Assembly (NCBI GenBank): GCA_018369015.1
Contig: JAGZDD010000005.1
Coordinates: 1 to 62,977, forward strand
Origin: Clostridiales bacterium
GTDB lineage: Bacteria > Bacillota > Clostridia > Lachnospirales > Lachnospiraceae
DNA: 62,977 nt
Reading direction: 5' to 3'
Every line of letters begins with the position of its first letter. Within the stretch, counting starts at the first letter, position 1. Both the position numbers and the translations under genes were made by a program. The notes under the pieces are model-generated. The model saw only the letters and a list, made by a program, of their open reading frames with translations. It was not told where the DNA came from and ran no database searches. Positions 34,886 through 44,214 of the stretch are shown here, one piece after another.

Positions 34886-36595
34886 CTATTTATTGGATTC
34901 AATCCATGCGTCAAGCTGTTTCTGATATTCATCAATAATTTTCTGGATGCCGCTGGATTCTAACTTAGCGTTATATTCATCCAAAACCTCCGGTTCGGCC
35001 AGACCTGTATTAATCTGCTTTGAAAATTCTGCGACCACATTATTAATAGCGGAAATCTCATTAGTAATGGCCGTCGTATCTGCCGTAAAGCCTAAATAAG
35101 CGGACAGAGGCGCATTTTTTGTTGCCTCCAGCGATTTTTCACGAAAATCTGCCTCAGAGCCGGCCCACGGAATGACAATAAACTGGTTGCCTGCCATATA
35201 GTCTGCGGAATGGTATGGAACATCCGGATTTTGGTCAGGATAATTGGCAATGCCGTCTTCAACAACATAGTCGCGCCCTTCAATTCCCCACGCCAGCAAT
35301 GTATTTAACTCTGGCGATGTGTAAAGCATTGACAGCAGTGTAACCGCTGCTTCTGGATATTTTGCGCTCTCGGGAACAGCCCAGGAAAACATTGTACATG
35401 TGCTTGTTGTCACAGGCAGTTCCATAATCGGAACACATATCATATCCATCTGGCAATAGCTCTCCGCTACATTTTCAATATCCAATTCGCCGTTAATAAG
35501 CGTTCCAAACAACTTATCGCTCTTAATAAGGTCATAAGCCGATTCTGTTGTTGTCGCCGAATCGCCGTAAATATAGCCTTTTTCATACCAGTCATGGAGC
35601 CATTCATACATAGCCTTGTAGCCATCTGTGCTGGCAACGGACTTCACTGTCGGCGTTTCCCCCGAAGCATCGACCATGACATATTCTGTTCCTAATGGGT
35701 CATTCAGTTCATCCTCCGCAACATCATAGCCGATAAAGCTTCCTGAGAAAAATCCCACAGAGCCGTTGCCTGCGGCCGGTGAAAGCAGGGAAAGATAACT
35801 CCACTTATCGCTGGCTTTAACCGCCGCAAGAATTTCTTCAAAATCCGCCAATGTTTCTATATTTTGCGCCTGCTCTGTCAGGCCTAAATCTTCAAGAACG
35901 TCGGTGCGCATCAGCGCGTTAATATTGCTGGCATAATTGCGGTAAACCGGAACTCCATAAATTCTGCCGCCAACGGTGGTCGCCTTAATATAATCGCCCA
36001 CAGTATCAAGCACCGGCTGGCCGTATTCTTCCATAAGCTCTGTGATGTCCATAAGCTGCCCCTGACTCTGCATCGCGCTAAAGGTTGCCGAACCCCCGGG
36101 AAATGACATCAGCAAATCCACCTGCTCCGCTGAGGACATTTTAAGGCTTACCTGCTGGATATAATTTCCCATTTCAAGCATTTCCAAAGTCACATGCGTA
36201 TTGATCTGCGGCTCCGTCAGCTCATTAATCGCGGCCTCAACCTCCGCAAGCCCGGTCGGAACTGCCCCCGGTGCAATCAGCACCATCTTTACTTCCGCCA
36301 TATCCTCCCAGGTAACATGGTACTCTGCCTCCGCGCTGCCGGTCTCCTGGCTGCCTGGCGTTTCTGATTCAGCCAAACCGCCGTCTGCCGTTCCATCCGC
36401 TGTGCCGCTATCTTCCGGCTCGGTTCCTGATGTGCCTAAGCTGCCGCTTTCCAGTTTCCCGCCGTCCTGCTGTTCTTCCGCTAAAGACTTCGCGTCTGTT
36501 TCCCCGGTCTGCCCTTCTTGGTTTGCGCAGGCGGTTATGCTTCCCAATGCCAAAAACCCTGATAAACCCAATGCTAATAGTCTTTTTGTTTTCAT
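34886..36595 (-). CDS. Extracellular solute-binding lipoprotein with DUF3502 C-terminus (LplA-type)
   Basis: A 569-residue lipoprotein. Signal peptide with lipobox SITAC at residues 18-22, then a Gly/Ser/Glu-rich linker to about 90, a type 1 binding domain (LIAPGAVPTGLAEVEAAINE; VPVYRNYASNINALM) and a DUF3502 end (YLGFTADTTAITNEISAINN; IIDEYQKQLDAWIES). It would bind oligosaccharides for an ABC importer, but no permease genes are adjacent. AGAAGGAGG sets ATG 36595. It is divergent from the beta-helix gene. Confidence 0.9.
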   Translation of the reverse strand: MKTKRLLALGLSGFLALGSITACANQEGQTGETDAKSLAEEQQDGGKLESGSLGTSGTEPEDSGTADGTADGGLAESETPGSQETGSAEAEYHVTWEDMAEVKMVLIAPGAVPTGLAEVEAAINELTEPQINTHVTLEMLEMGNYIQQVSLKMSSAEQVDLLMSFPGGSATFSAMQSQGQLMDITELMEEYGQPVLDTVGDYIKATTVGGRIYGVPVYRNYASNINALMRTDVLEDLGLTEQAQNIETLADFEEILAAVKASDKWSYLSLLSPAAGNGSVGFFSGSFIGYDVAEDELNDPLGTEYVMVDASGETPTVKSVASTDGYKAMYEWLHDWYEKGYIYGDSATTTESAYDLIKSDKLFGTLINGELDIENVAESYCQMDMICVPIMELPVTTSTCTMFSWAVPESAKYPEAAVTLLSMLYTSPELNTLLAWGIEGRDYVVEDGIANYPDQNPDVPYHSADYMAGNQFIVIPWAGSEADFREKSLEATKNAPLSAYLGFTADTTAITNEISAINNVVAEFSKQINTGLAEPEVLDEYNAKLESSGIQKIIDEYQKQLDAWIESNK

Positions 36596-37087
36596 CAAAA
36601 TAGTCCTCCTTCTCTCTGTAGCTAAAATATGCATCGATAACAAATAATTCCTGTTAAACAAGAACAGATTATACTTTCTCTCTCCAAAAAGCTTCAACAA
36701 TGTTATACTAAAAAAAATTTATTTATTCCACTTTTTTAATAGATTTATTTTTATAGATTCAAAATACATATTTTTGTAGTTTTATATTAATAATCCTTAA
36801 TGGATTTTTAATCTATATGTTGTTCCAACAAACTTTCATGCTGCGCTGCGCGCGGCACCACCACATATAAAAGTCAGGATTGCTCCGTCCTGTACGGCCT
36901 GCGCAGTTCCTGCCGGTACTTAGCAACATTCTCATATTTTTAGGTTATCAAATGTGCATACGGTCGAGTCAACTTGCCCGTATGCACATTTGATAGCTTT
37001 CCAAAAAAATGACACCAATCTTAAATATGAAGGACTGCTATACTCAAGATGAAATGGTACAATACTCATCATCAAGGAGGAAGTTTT
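36596..37087. other. Divergent regulatory region with two palindromic elements
   Basis: It holds AT-rich promoter sequence (36660-36820), a copy of the AAACTTTCATG repeat family (36829-36928), and the hairpin listed separately. AAGGAGG at 37074 serves the beta-helix gene. No gene is supported. Confidence 0.6.
36946..36995. repeat. 18-bp perfect hairpin
   Basis: TATCAAATGTGCATACGG / CCGTATGCACATTTGATA with a 14-nt loop; the end sequence matches the inverted repeat at 11412-11471. It lies between divergent genes, so it is probably a repeat element rather than a terminator. Confidence 0.65.
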
Positions 37088-38875
37088 ATGTTTCATAATA
37101 ATTTATTTGGTGAAAATGTATTCATTTTTTCTCCTGAGGACAATCAGGAGGAGATCAGAGAAGCACTCCGGCATATCGACAGAATACACCGGGCCGGACA
37201 TTTTACAAAAGAACGGTGTGCCCTTTTATTTCATCCGGGAATCTACAAGGATATTGAAATTAACGTAGGTTTTTTTACCCAGGTGTTGGGTCTGGGGATT
37301 CTCCCTTCAGATACAAAATTAAAAAGAATCCAATGTACTGCCCTATGGAACCCCAATGGCGATAAAAATGAAGGTCTGGCTAATTTCTGGAGAGGCGCAG
37401 AAAATTTGGAAATTATGGAGGATACTCTTTGGGCAGTTTCCCAGGCCTCGCCCATGCGCCGGATGCTGATTGACAAAAATCTGTATCTCCATGAAAATGG
37501 CGGTTATACCAGCGGGGGCTTTCTTGGTGACTCTATCGTCCGGGGCTTTGTGGATCACGGCTCCCAGCAGCAGTGGCTTACAAGAAATTCCTCCATGGAT
37601 CATATAAAAACCTATGGGTGGAACCAGGTATTTATGGGCTGTGAGTTTAAACACAGGCCAACCGGCGCCTGGCCGGAAATTCCTGTAACCATTCTTAATA
37701 CAGTGACTGAAATACAGGAAAAGCCATTCCTCATATACGACAAATACAAAGGCTACGGGATTTTTGTTCCTAAGCTGCGCAAAAACAGCCGGGGAGTTTC
37801 CTGGGCTTGCGGCGTTTCGCCGGCACAGGATGCCTCCGTCCGTGTTCCGGGGCGTTTTATCCCCATCTGCGACTGCTATATTGCAAAGCCTGGCATTGAC
37901 AGCGCTGCCTCCATTAATGAGGCTCTGGCCTGTAAAAAACACCTTATTTTAACGCCGGGCATTTACCAGTTCGATGAACCTCTTTATATTTCCCAGCCCG
38001 ATACCATTGTGCTGGGGCTTGGCCTGGCTACCATAAGCTCTGTCCGCGGCAATGCGTGTATGGTGACAGCTAACGTTCCGGGAATTATCGTCGCCGGTCT
38101 GCTGTTTGACGCCGGACAAACGCCTGCAAATAATCTCCTTATTGTCGGAGATCGCCCGCAGGAATCAAAATCCCAGGAGCACCAGACGGACGCAGCCCTT
38201 CTCCCGCCAGGAAACCAGACGTTCGCACCGCACTATTCACTTTCATCCGCACCAGTTGTCCTCTGCGACTTATTTTTTAGGGTCGGAGGCTTCCCAGCCT
38301 TATCCCCTTCAACAGCCAGAAATTGTGTAGAAATCAACTCCAGCCATGTCATTGGCGATCATCTGTGGATCTGGAGAGCTGACCACAGCCATCAGGTCGG
38401 CTGGGAAAAAAACACCGCTCAAAATGGAATCATTATTAATGGCAGCGATGTAACTATGTATGCGCTTATGGTCGAACATTTTCTTGAATATCAGACACTC
38501 TGGAACGGCGATTATGGCCGCCTGTATATGTATCAAAGTGAAATGCCTTATGATGCTCCATGCCAGGATGCCTGGATGAGTCACAGCCACACCAAAAACG
38601 GCTATGCATCATTGAAGGTTTCTGAAAAAGTAACACATTTTGAAAGCTGGTGCGCCGGAATCTATTCCTACCACCGGGACGCACCCGTTGTGTGTCACAG
38701 CGCCGTGGAAGTTCCCGATAAGGAAAATGTCGTCCTTCATCACACTTTTGACCTGCATTTAAACGGACACGTTGGAATCTCCCATGTTATCAATGAAGCC
38801 GGGAATGCCGTTTCAGAAAAACACCGGGCGGTAAAAATAATAACGTATAAAAATGGGATATATGAAGAAAAGTAA
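37088..38875 (+). CDS. Right-handed beta-helix (pectate-lyase-like) protein
   Basis: A 595-residue protein lacking a signal peptide. Repeated beta-helix rungs are suggested by CALLFHPGIYKDIEINVGFF, ILTPGIYQFDEPLYISQPDT, MVTANVPGIIVAGLLFDAG and NGIIINGSDVTMYALMVEHF. The family resembles the GH55-like and F5/8-associated pectate-lyase superfamily often annotated without function. It may be a cytoplasmic carbohydrate-active enzyme acting on imported oligosaccharides. AAGGAGG sets ATG 37088. No catalytic residues can be assigned. Confidence 0.65.
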   Translation: MFHNNLFGENVFIFSPEDNQEEIREALRHIDRIHRAGHFTKERCALLFHPGIYKDIEINVGFFTQVLGLGILPSDTKLKRIQCTALWNPNGDKNEGLANFWRGAENLEIMEDTLWAVSQASPMRRMLIDKNLYLHENGGYTSGGFLGDSIVRGFVDHGSQQQWLTRNSSMDHIKTYGWNQVFMGCEFKHRPTGAWPEIPVTILNTVTEIQEKPFLIYDKYKGYGIFVPKLRKNSRGVSWACGVSPAQDASVRVPGRFIPICDCYIAKPGIDSAASINEALACKKHLILTPGIYQFDEPLYISQPDTIVLGLGLATISSVRGNACMVTANVPGIIVAGLLFDAGQTPANNLLIVGDRPQESKSQEHQTDAALLPPGNQTFAPHYSLSSAPVVLCDLFFRVGGFPALSPSTARNCVEINSSHVIGDHLWIWRADHSHQVGWEKNTAQNGIIINGSDVTMYALMVEHFLEYQTLWNGDYGRLYMYQSEMPYDAPCQDAWMSHSHTKNGYASLKVSEKVTHFESWCAGIYSYHRDAPVVCHSAVEVPDKENVVLHHTFDLHLNGHVGISHVINEAGNAVSEKHRAVKIITYKNGIYEEK

Positions 38876-38896
38876 AACGGAGCCAGGAAAGCAAAC

Positions 38897-38925
38897 GGGC
38901 TGCTGACATAACTGTCATGCAGCCC
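38897..38925. terminator. Hairpin terminator between convergent genes
   Basis: GGGCTGC-TGACA-TAAC-TGTCA-T-GCAGCCC with TCAATTTTCC after it. It lies between the convergent beta-helix and AraC-GH39 genes. Confidence 0.7.
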
Positions 38926-38999
38926 TCAATTTTCCTTAGCTCTCCTACAACTGTATTTTTTTCAATCTCACTGCCATATACTCCTGCTCTTGCTTCCAT

Positions 39000-41483
39000 T
39001 CACGCCTTTTCGTCTATAATGCCGTGAATGACCCTGACCTCATGGGGTTCTAAAAAGACAGACATTACCATCTTCCCGTCGTCTTCCACGTTTGCTGTGT
39101 CCGTATAAAGTTCAGGAATCGAACGACATTCCAGGTAGTAAAGATACGGCTGCTTCATCGAATCCGGCGCGCCCATTTTCATCCACATGTCATAGCTGCT
39201 CCCGCTCCCGCGATTTACATAATAGGTTTCCAAAATATATTTACCTTCAGGGAGATTTTCTAAAAATATGTGAACAGATTTTGCACCCATATCCTCAAAC
39301 TCATAATATCTGTCATAATTGCGTTCTTCGGTCATAGAAAGCGCTGTTTTTCTGTGCCGTGCCAGATTATATGGACAATAATAGTACAGCAGGAGAAAAA
39401 ATTCTTTTTTGTCAGGAGAGCATGTCAGAAGATAGCCCTTTCCTTCCCCTGCCACATCTCCATGAATACGGCTTAGCAGTTGTAAACTCACATAAGAAGC
39501 TTTGGGGATTCCATTATAGGTAAACAGCCCCATACCTCCATGATACATGGATTTTACGGGAAGGAGCTTTTCTGGATAATCGGAAATTCCGCCGGCCGCA
39601 AATACAAACAGGCGGTTTCTGTTTTCTATCGCATTTTTGATAAGCGCAGCAGACTGGAAACAGGTGTCATTTCCCGGATTTCTCCCCCACATCCCGGGAT
39701 TCGATACTGTAATAGCGACAGGAATTTCCAGACCATACCTTTCCATAATTTCCTCGATCTTGTCTAATTCTTTGGATAATATATTTTCATCTTCTGACAG
39801 AGGGTAGATCTCATCTTCTGTATGGTTAATATCAATTCTTTCGTCGCCGCCGGATTTTGAATAGTCACAAAAAAAGCATTGAAAGCCAAGAATATCGGGA
39901 ACACAGCCGTGTTCTTTTGAAAATAACAGCAATTCTTCAAATTCGTGATGTTCTGGCAGCGCGACAAACCCTGTGTCCAGGCCAAAGCCTAAAACACGGG
40001 CGTCCGGAAGAACGGCTTTAATTGCCCGGTAAGAAGCCAGATAAAAGGCTTTGTATTCTTCCATCCCACAGTTTCCGACAGAAACCTGCATCGCCTGCTC
40101 TACTGAAAAAATCCATTGGGACACCTGCTGCTTCCCATAGACTTTGACAACATGCTTCAATACAGCCGTAACTAACCAGGTCCACTCCCCTAAATCCGAC
40201 GGAAGATTTGTAATATGGTTTCCAAACAGGCGTATATCCGAATCCGTTACAAGACACCGAGGGGTATAATCGAGAAAAAACCACGGCGTTACGTGCAGCT
40301 TTTCTACTAAAAAATCCAGAATCATATCCATATAAGTAAAATTAAAGGTTAACGTTTGATCGGAATCCCTGTAGCAAACACCCAGCTCGTCATTAAATAT
40401 ACCGTGAAAAAGAAAACCTTTAACACCGAGTTCTTCAACACTGCGTATGAGCGCTTTTTGAACAATTTCAAAAAGCATATCCTTGGCATAAGCGGCGCCA
40501 AGCATTTTCTTCCAAATCGGATAAAAGGGCTGTTTTTCCCCTGCGAAATTTGCCCGGATAATTTCAGATTCCGGCTGCCGCAAAAGACTGTCCTTCTTTT
40601 CAATGGTTTGATAGCGCAGAAGCCCCATATAAGACACTTCTTCTTGACGGGTGCCGCTTGAAGGCCTGGACTTAGAATTTGGGGGCCAGGAAATCTGTAC
40701 CTTTTTTTGGAGGCGGATAAACGCGCCGGGCGTCTTCCCGTACTCCTTTCGGAAAGCCTCGATAAAGGTATTGACGCTTCCAAAACCGCAGGACAGGGCA
40801 ATTTCTGTAACAGACGTTTTCCCCTTCTCCATTTCCGTTTTTGCGCACTGCAAACGCACACCTCTAAGATATGAAGAAAAAGATTTTTGGACAGCTTCGT
40901 GGAAAACTCTGGAAAAATGACCGTCTGACAAATAAAAATGTTTAGCTGCCTGCTCCAGTGTAAGAGGTTCACGGTAATGTTCCCAAATATATCGGAGAAA
41001 CTGCTGCCTGCGTGCGTTTTTATCTGTTAAGTTCGTTTTAGGCGACATCTCTCCCGCTTTTTTACAGCTGAAATCTTTCTGTAAAATACTGACCAGCTCC
41101 AACAGCTCTGCCTGGATATTGAGTATTCTTCCTGCCGGCTCTTCTGTACTATCACGGAAAATCTCTGCCAGGCGCATGCGGACAAGATCACTGTTGACCT
41201 TTTTTTCCGGCTGCAGCACAGAAACGCAGAAAACGTCTTTCGTTCCCGTTTCTATTAGAAAATCTATAGAGATATAAAAGGACAGCGTATGGCTGCACGC
41301 TTCCCTGTAAAGCTGATGGGATTCAAATGGATTAAAAACCGCAAAATCCTCTGGCTTTAAAATAAAATTTTTACCGTTCATAAATACTGCGCACCGGCCC
41401 TGCAAAGCAAATAAGATCTCCATTTCCTCATGCTGGTGTATTCCGCTTTCCATACAATCTGTTTCAAATCTGATATTTTCCAT
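39000..41483 (-). CDS. AraC family regulator fused to a GH39-like domain
   Basis: An 827-residue fusion: N-terminal cupin (about 1-110; HQHEEMEILFALQGRCAVFM), AraC HTH pair (about 170-270; LTLEQAAKHFYLSDGHFSRV, TSVTEIALSCGFGSVNTFIE), and a C-terminal GH39 barrel (about 300-827). The usual GH39 acid/base Asn-Glu and nucleophile Glu are not seen at the expected places (QWIFSVEQAM; ITVSNPGMW), so the barrel is probably a sugar sensor. It is divergent from the GPH symporter gene, its likely target. Confidence 0.88.
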   Translation of the reverse strand: MENIRFETDCMESGIHQHEEMEILFALQGRCAVFMNGKNFILKPEDFAVFNPFESHQLYREACSHTLSFYISIDFLIETGTKDVFCVSVLQPEKKVNSDLVRMRLAEIFRDSTEEPAGRILNIQAELLELVSILQKDFSCKKAGEMSPKTNLTDKNARRQQFLRYIWEHYREPLTLEQAAKHFYLSDGHFSRVFHEAVQKSFSSYLRGVRLQCAKTEMEKGKTSVTEIALSCGFGSVNTFIEAFRKEYGKTPGAFIRLQKKVQISWPPNSKSRPSSGTRQEEVSYMGLLRYQTIEKKDSLLRQPESEIIRANFAGEKQPFYPIWKKMLGAAYAKDMLFEIVQKALIRSVEELGVKGFLFHGIFNDELGVCYRDSDQTLTFNFTYMDMILDFLVEKLHVTPWFFLDYTPRCLVTDSDIRLFGNHITNLPSDLGEWTWLVTAVLKHVVKVYGKQQVSQWIFSVEQAMQVSVGNCGMEEYKAFYLASYRAIKAVLPDARVLGFGLDTGFVALPEHHEFEELLLFSKEHGCVPDILGFQCFFCDYSKSGGDERIDINHTEDEIYPLSEDENILSKELDKIEEIMERYGLEIPVAITVSNPGMWGRNPGNDTCFQSAALIKNAIENRNRLFVFAAGGISDYPEKLLPVKSMYHGGMGLFTYNGIPKASYVSLQLLSRIHGDVAGEGKGYLLTCSPDKKEFFLLLYYYCPYNLARHRKTALSMTEERNYDRYYEFEDMGAKSVHIFLENLPEGKYILETYYVNRGSGSSYDMWMKMGAPDSMKQPYLYYLECRSIPELYTDTANVEDDGKMVMSVFLEPHEVRVIHGIIDEKA

Positions 41484-41701
41484 ACAGCTCTCACCTCTCC
41501 TGAATTTTTGTTATGTCTGATTTTTCATATCACAAATACATAACTTATTAATCACGATTTTATGATATTAAATTTTCATTTACAATATGATTCGCTAAAA
41601 TTATGCAGAATTTTACCATAAAGACATCAAAAACTAAAGAGCCAGTTCCAGGCAATCTTTTTATAATAAGTCTATCTTAATCAATTCGGAGGAGGTTCTT
41701 T

Positions 41702-43078
41702 ATGAAAGAAAAAACGAAAATGCAAAAGCCGGCCGGCTATGTGCCGTTTCCCCAAAAGCTGAATTATTCCGTTGCTTCCGGCGGAGGAAATATTATTACC
41801 ACAATTGTGGGAAGCTTTGTTTCCGCTTATCTGACCGATTCGGTAGGAATTGCGGCGGCGGCAGTGGCAACAATGATGCTGATTAACCGCATATTCGACC
41901 TGTTTACGGATTTCTTTATGGGGGCGGTTGTTGACCGGACACGCAGCAAATATGGAAAAGCAAGGCCCTGGCTGGCCGTCAGCGCGCCGCTGATCGCCAT
42001 ATCCTTGATTCTTTTGTTCAGCGTTCCCGAGGACATGAACGGAACAGGCAAATTGATTTATGTTTACATCATGTATCTTTTTATCAACGCCATTGCATTC
42101 ACCATTTTTATGGTTCCGCACACCGCGCTTTTATCCCGCCTGACACTGATCGGAATTGAACGCCAGAAAATTGCATCCATGGAGCAGATTATCAATCAGA
42201 TTGCCGGGCTGGCAGTAACAACATTCTGGGTCGTTCTTGTGGACAAAATTGGCTATCGGGGCACCGCAGTTGTCTATGGGATCGGCGCCGCAGTTCTGAT
42301 TCTCTTTGGCTTCTTCGGAACAAAGGAGGCCATCGGCGAACCTGAAACAGAAGAAACACCGTCAGCGCCAGCGCAAAAGATTCCATTTAAAGAAGCGATC
42401 CGCTGCCTTATAAAGAATAAATATTTCTGGCTGGAAACCATACTGTTTTGCCTGCTGCTCCTCCACAATATGTCCGGAGGGATGGTAACATATTACTATT
42501 GCAATATTGTTTTGAATAACGCAGGATATGTGGCCGTGCTTTCAGCCTGCAGTATGATTCCGGCAATGGCTATGAACTTTATACTTCCGACATTTGTAGG
42601 AAAATTTGGAAAAAGAAAGATTATGATTTTAGGTTCTGTCACTGTCATTGTCACTTCCACGCTCATGGGGGTATTTTCTTCCATTCTGCCAGTCGTTGCC
42701 GCTTTGTACGCACTCAAAGGTTTTCTTTTAGGAGCAATGTTTGCCTGCGCATTTGCCCTGACCGGAGATGTGGTGGATTATGGAGAATGGAAATACGGCG
42801 TTCGTTCCGAAGGACTTGTCATGTCCGGCGTCAGCATTGGACAGAAAGCCGGCCTTGGCCTTGGGCCTGCGGTTGCCGGATGGATTCTTGCCATCGGCGG
42901 TTATGACGGGCTGGCGCAGACACAGACAGCCAGCGCCGTTGCGTCAATTAATTTTTCCTTTACCTATCTTGCGGCAATTATCGGCGTCATCATGCTGATT
43001 GTCTGTCTGTTATTCAACATTGACAAATATTCCGCGCAGATACAGGAAGATCTGACCCGTAAGCACTCGGCACAGTAA
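41702..43078 (+). CDS. GPH family sugar:cation symporter
   Basis: A 458-residue, 12-helix major-facilitator protein of the glycoside-pentoside-hexuronide family: YSVASGGGNIITTIVGSFVS at the start, FDLFTDFFMGAVVDRTRSKY and GKARPWL (the diagnostic loop), and DVVDYGEWKYGVRSEGL in the second half. It imports xylosides, glucuronides or similar with cation coupling. GAGGAGG precedes the ATG. Its TAA stop belongs to an adjoining repeat element. It is probably controlled by the divergent AraC-GH39 regulator. Confidence 0.9.
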   Translation: MKEKTKMQKPAGYVPFPQKLNYSVASGGGNIITTIVGSFVSAYLTDSVGIAAAAVATMMLINRIFDLFTDFFMGAVVDRTRSKYGKARPWLAVSAPLIAISLILLFSVPEDMNGTGKLIYVYIMYLFINAIAFTIFMVPHTALLSRLTLIGIERQKIASMEQIINQIAGLAVTTFWVVLVDKIGYRGTAVVYGIGAAVLILFGFFGTKEAIGEPETEETPSAPAQKIPFKEAIRCLIKNKYFWLETILFCLLLLHNMSGGMVTYYYCNIVLNNAGYVAVLSACSMIPAMAMNFILPTFVGKFGKRKIMILGSVTVIVTSTLMGVFSSILPVVAALYALKGFLLGAMFACAFALTGDVVDYGEWKYGVRSEGLVMSGVSIGQKAGLGLGPAVAGWILAIGGYDGLAQTQTASAVASINFSFTYLAAIIGVIMLIVCLLFNIDKYSAQIQEDLTRKHSAQ

Positions 43079-43240
43079 ACTTCCATGCCGCGCTGCGCGC
43101 GGCGCTACCACTATAAATGAAAGCCGATCGCTCCGCGCTTTGCGGTCTGCGCTGCCGCTCCGGTCGGCGCTTAATAAGCGCCACCGGCACTTAGCCCCCC
43201 GCAATCGCCGGTGGTATTCGTGCTTTTCACTGCCTATCGG
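43076..43240. repeat. Palindromic intergenic repeat mosaic
   Basis: It starts GTAAACTTCCATGCCGCGCT, runs through GCTCCGGTCGGCGCTTAATA and GCGCCACCGGCACTTAGC. Related sequence lies at 36829, 62739 and 12190. It separates the symporter and hydrolase genes. Confidence 0.65.
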
Positions 43241-43272
43241 CAGCCCGGGTTTATAACCTAAAGGAGAGAACC

Positions 43273-44145
43273 ATGTTATATTTTTCAACAGAAACCGTAA
43301 GTACACATATTACAAAAATATACGCCTTTGCAACGGAACTGATGTACCTGGTGGAGGGCAGCACACAAAATATCCTGATCGATACCGGAAGTGGGTTCGG
43401 AAGCCTGAAAACCGCAGTGGCAAATATTTTATCTAAGCACAACAATAACGCGCCCTTAAGTGTTTTTCTCACCCATGGCCATGTGGATCATGCCTGTGGA
43501 GCAGGCGAATTTACTGCCGCAGGTATTCCGGTATATATGAACCGGGAGGACAGGTATATTTATATTCAGCATGTAGATGAAAAGTTCCGGAAGGCCAGCC
43601 TGCCTCTCGAAAACTTTGAGGGCCATGGGATTTACCAGGAAGATGAGGATTATATGCCGGCTGCGGCATTTGAGGAATTTAAGGATATCCGCGAAGGAAA
43701 TTGTTTTGATCTGGGCGGAGTTATTATTGAAGTCTATGGGTGTCCAGGACATACACTGGGAAGCATTGTCTTTCTGATCCGTGAAGAAAATGGCGAAAGC
43801 TATCTTCTGACCGGAGATGCCTGCAATACATTTACCTTTCTTTTCCAGGAATATTCGACCAGTATCGAGGCATATGAGGAAACACTTGCCGCGCTTGCCA
43901 AAAAGCTGCATGGACGTTATGAGCATGTGCTGCTTTCCCACGGCGACGGAAAGGGGTACGTGGGGCTTCTTGAGGACGTATGCCAGGTATGCGGAAAAAT
44001 CAAAAACGGCACAGCAGACTCAGTTCCATTTTCTTTTATGCAGTCTGAGGGAAAAATAGCCCTCGATCTGCCCCCTGGTTCCGGAAAAGGGAATATTGTC
44101 TATCACCCAGACAGAATATGGAAAAAGGATACGGTCATACGGTAG
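43273..44145 (+). CDS. Metallo-beta-lactamase fold hydrolase
   Basis: A 290-residue MBL-fold enzyme: metal motif THGHVDHACG (about residues 66-75), CPGHTLGS (about 157-164), TGDACN (about 178-183) and LSHGDGK (about 221-227). The class hydrolyses esters, thioesters or lactones; the substrate is unknown. AGGAGAG precedes the ATG. It may be co-expressed with the symporter through the repeat region. Confidence 0.9.
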   Translation: MLYFSTETVSTHITKIYAFATELMYLVEGSTQNILIDTGSGFGSLKTAVANILSKHNNNAPLSVFLTHGHVDHACGAGEFTAAGIPVYMNREDRYIYIQHVDEKFRKASLPLENFEGHGIYQEDEDYMPAAAFEEFKDIREGNCFDLGGVIIEVYGCPGHTLGSIVFLIREENGESYLLTGDACNTFTFLFQEYSTSIEAYEETLAALAKKLHGRYEHVLLSHGDGKGYVGLLEDVCQVCGKIKNGTADSVPFSFMQSEGKIALDLPPGSGKGNIVYHPDRIWKKDTVIR

Positions 44146-44148
44146 ATT

Positions 44149-44178
44149 AAAAATAGCCGCAAAAACGCGGCTATTTTT
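44149..44178. terminator. Bidirectional terminator
   Basis: Perfect 12-bp stem AAAAATAGCCGC / GCGGCTATTTTT with an AAAAAC loop, between the convergent MBL and binding-protein genes. Confidence 0.9.
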
Positions 44179-44214
44179 AGGTTTCTTCACACTATCAATT
44201 TTCTATCCATAATC

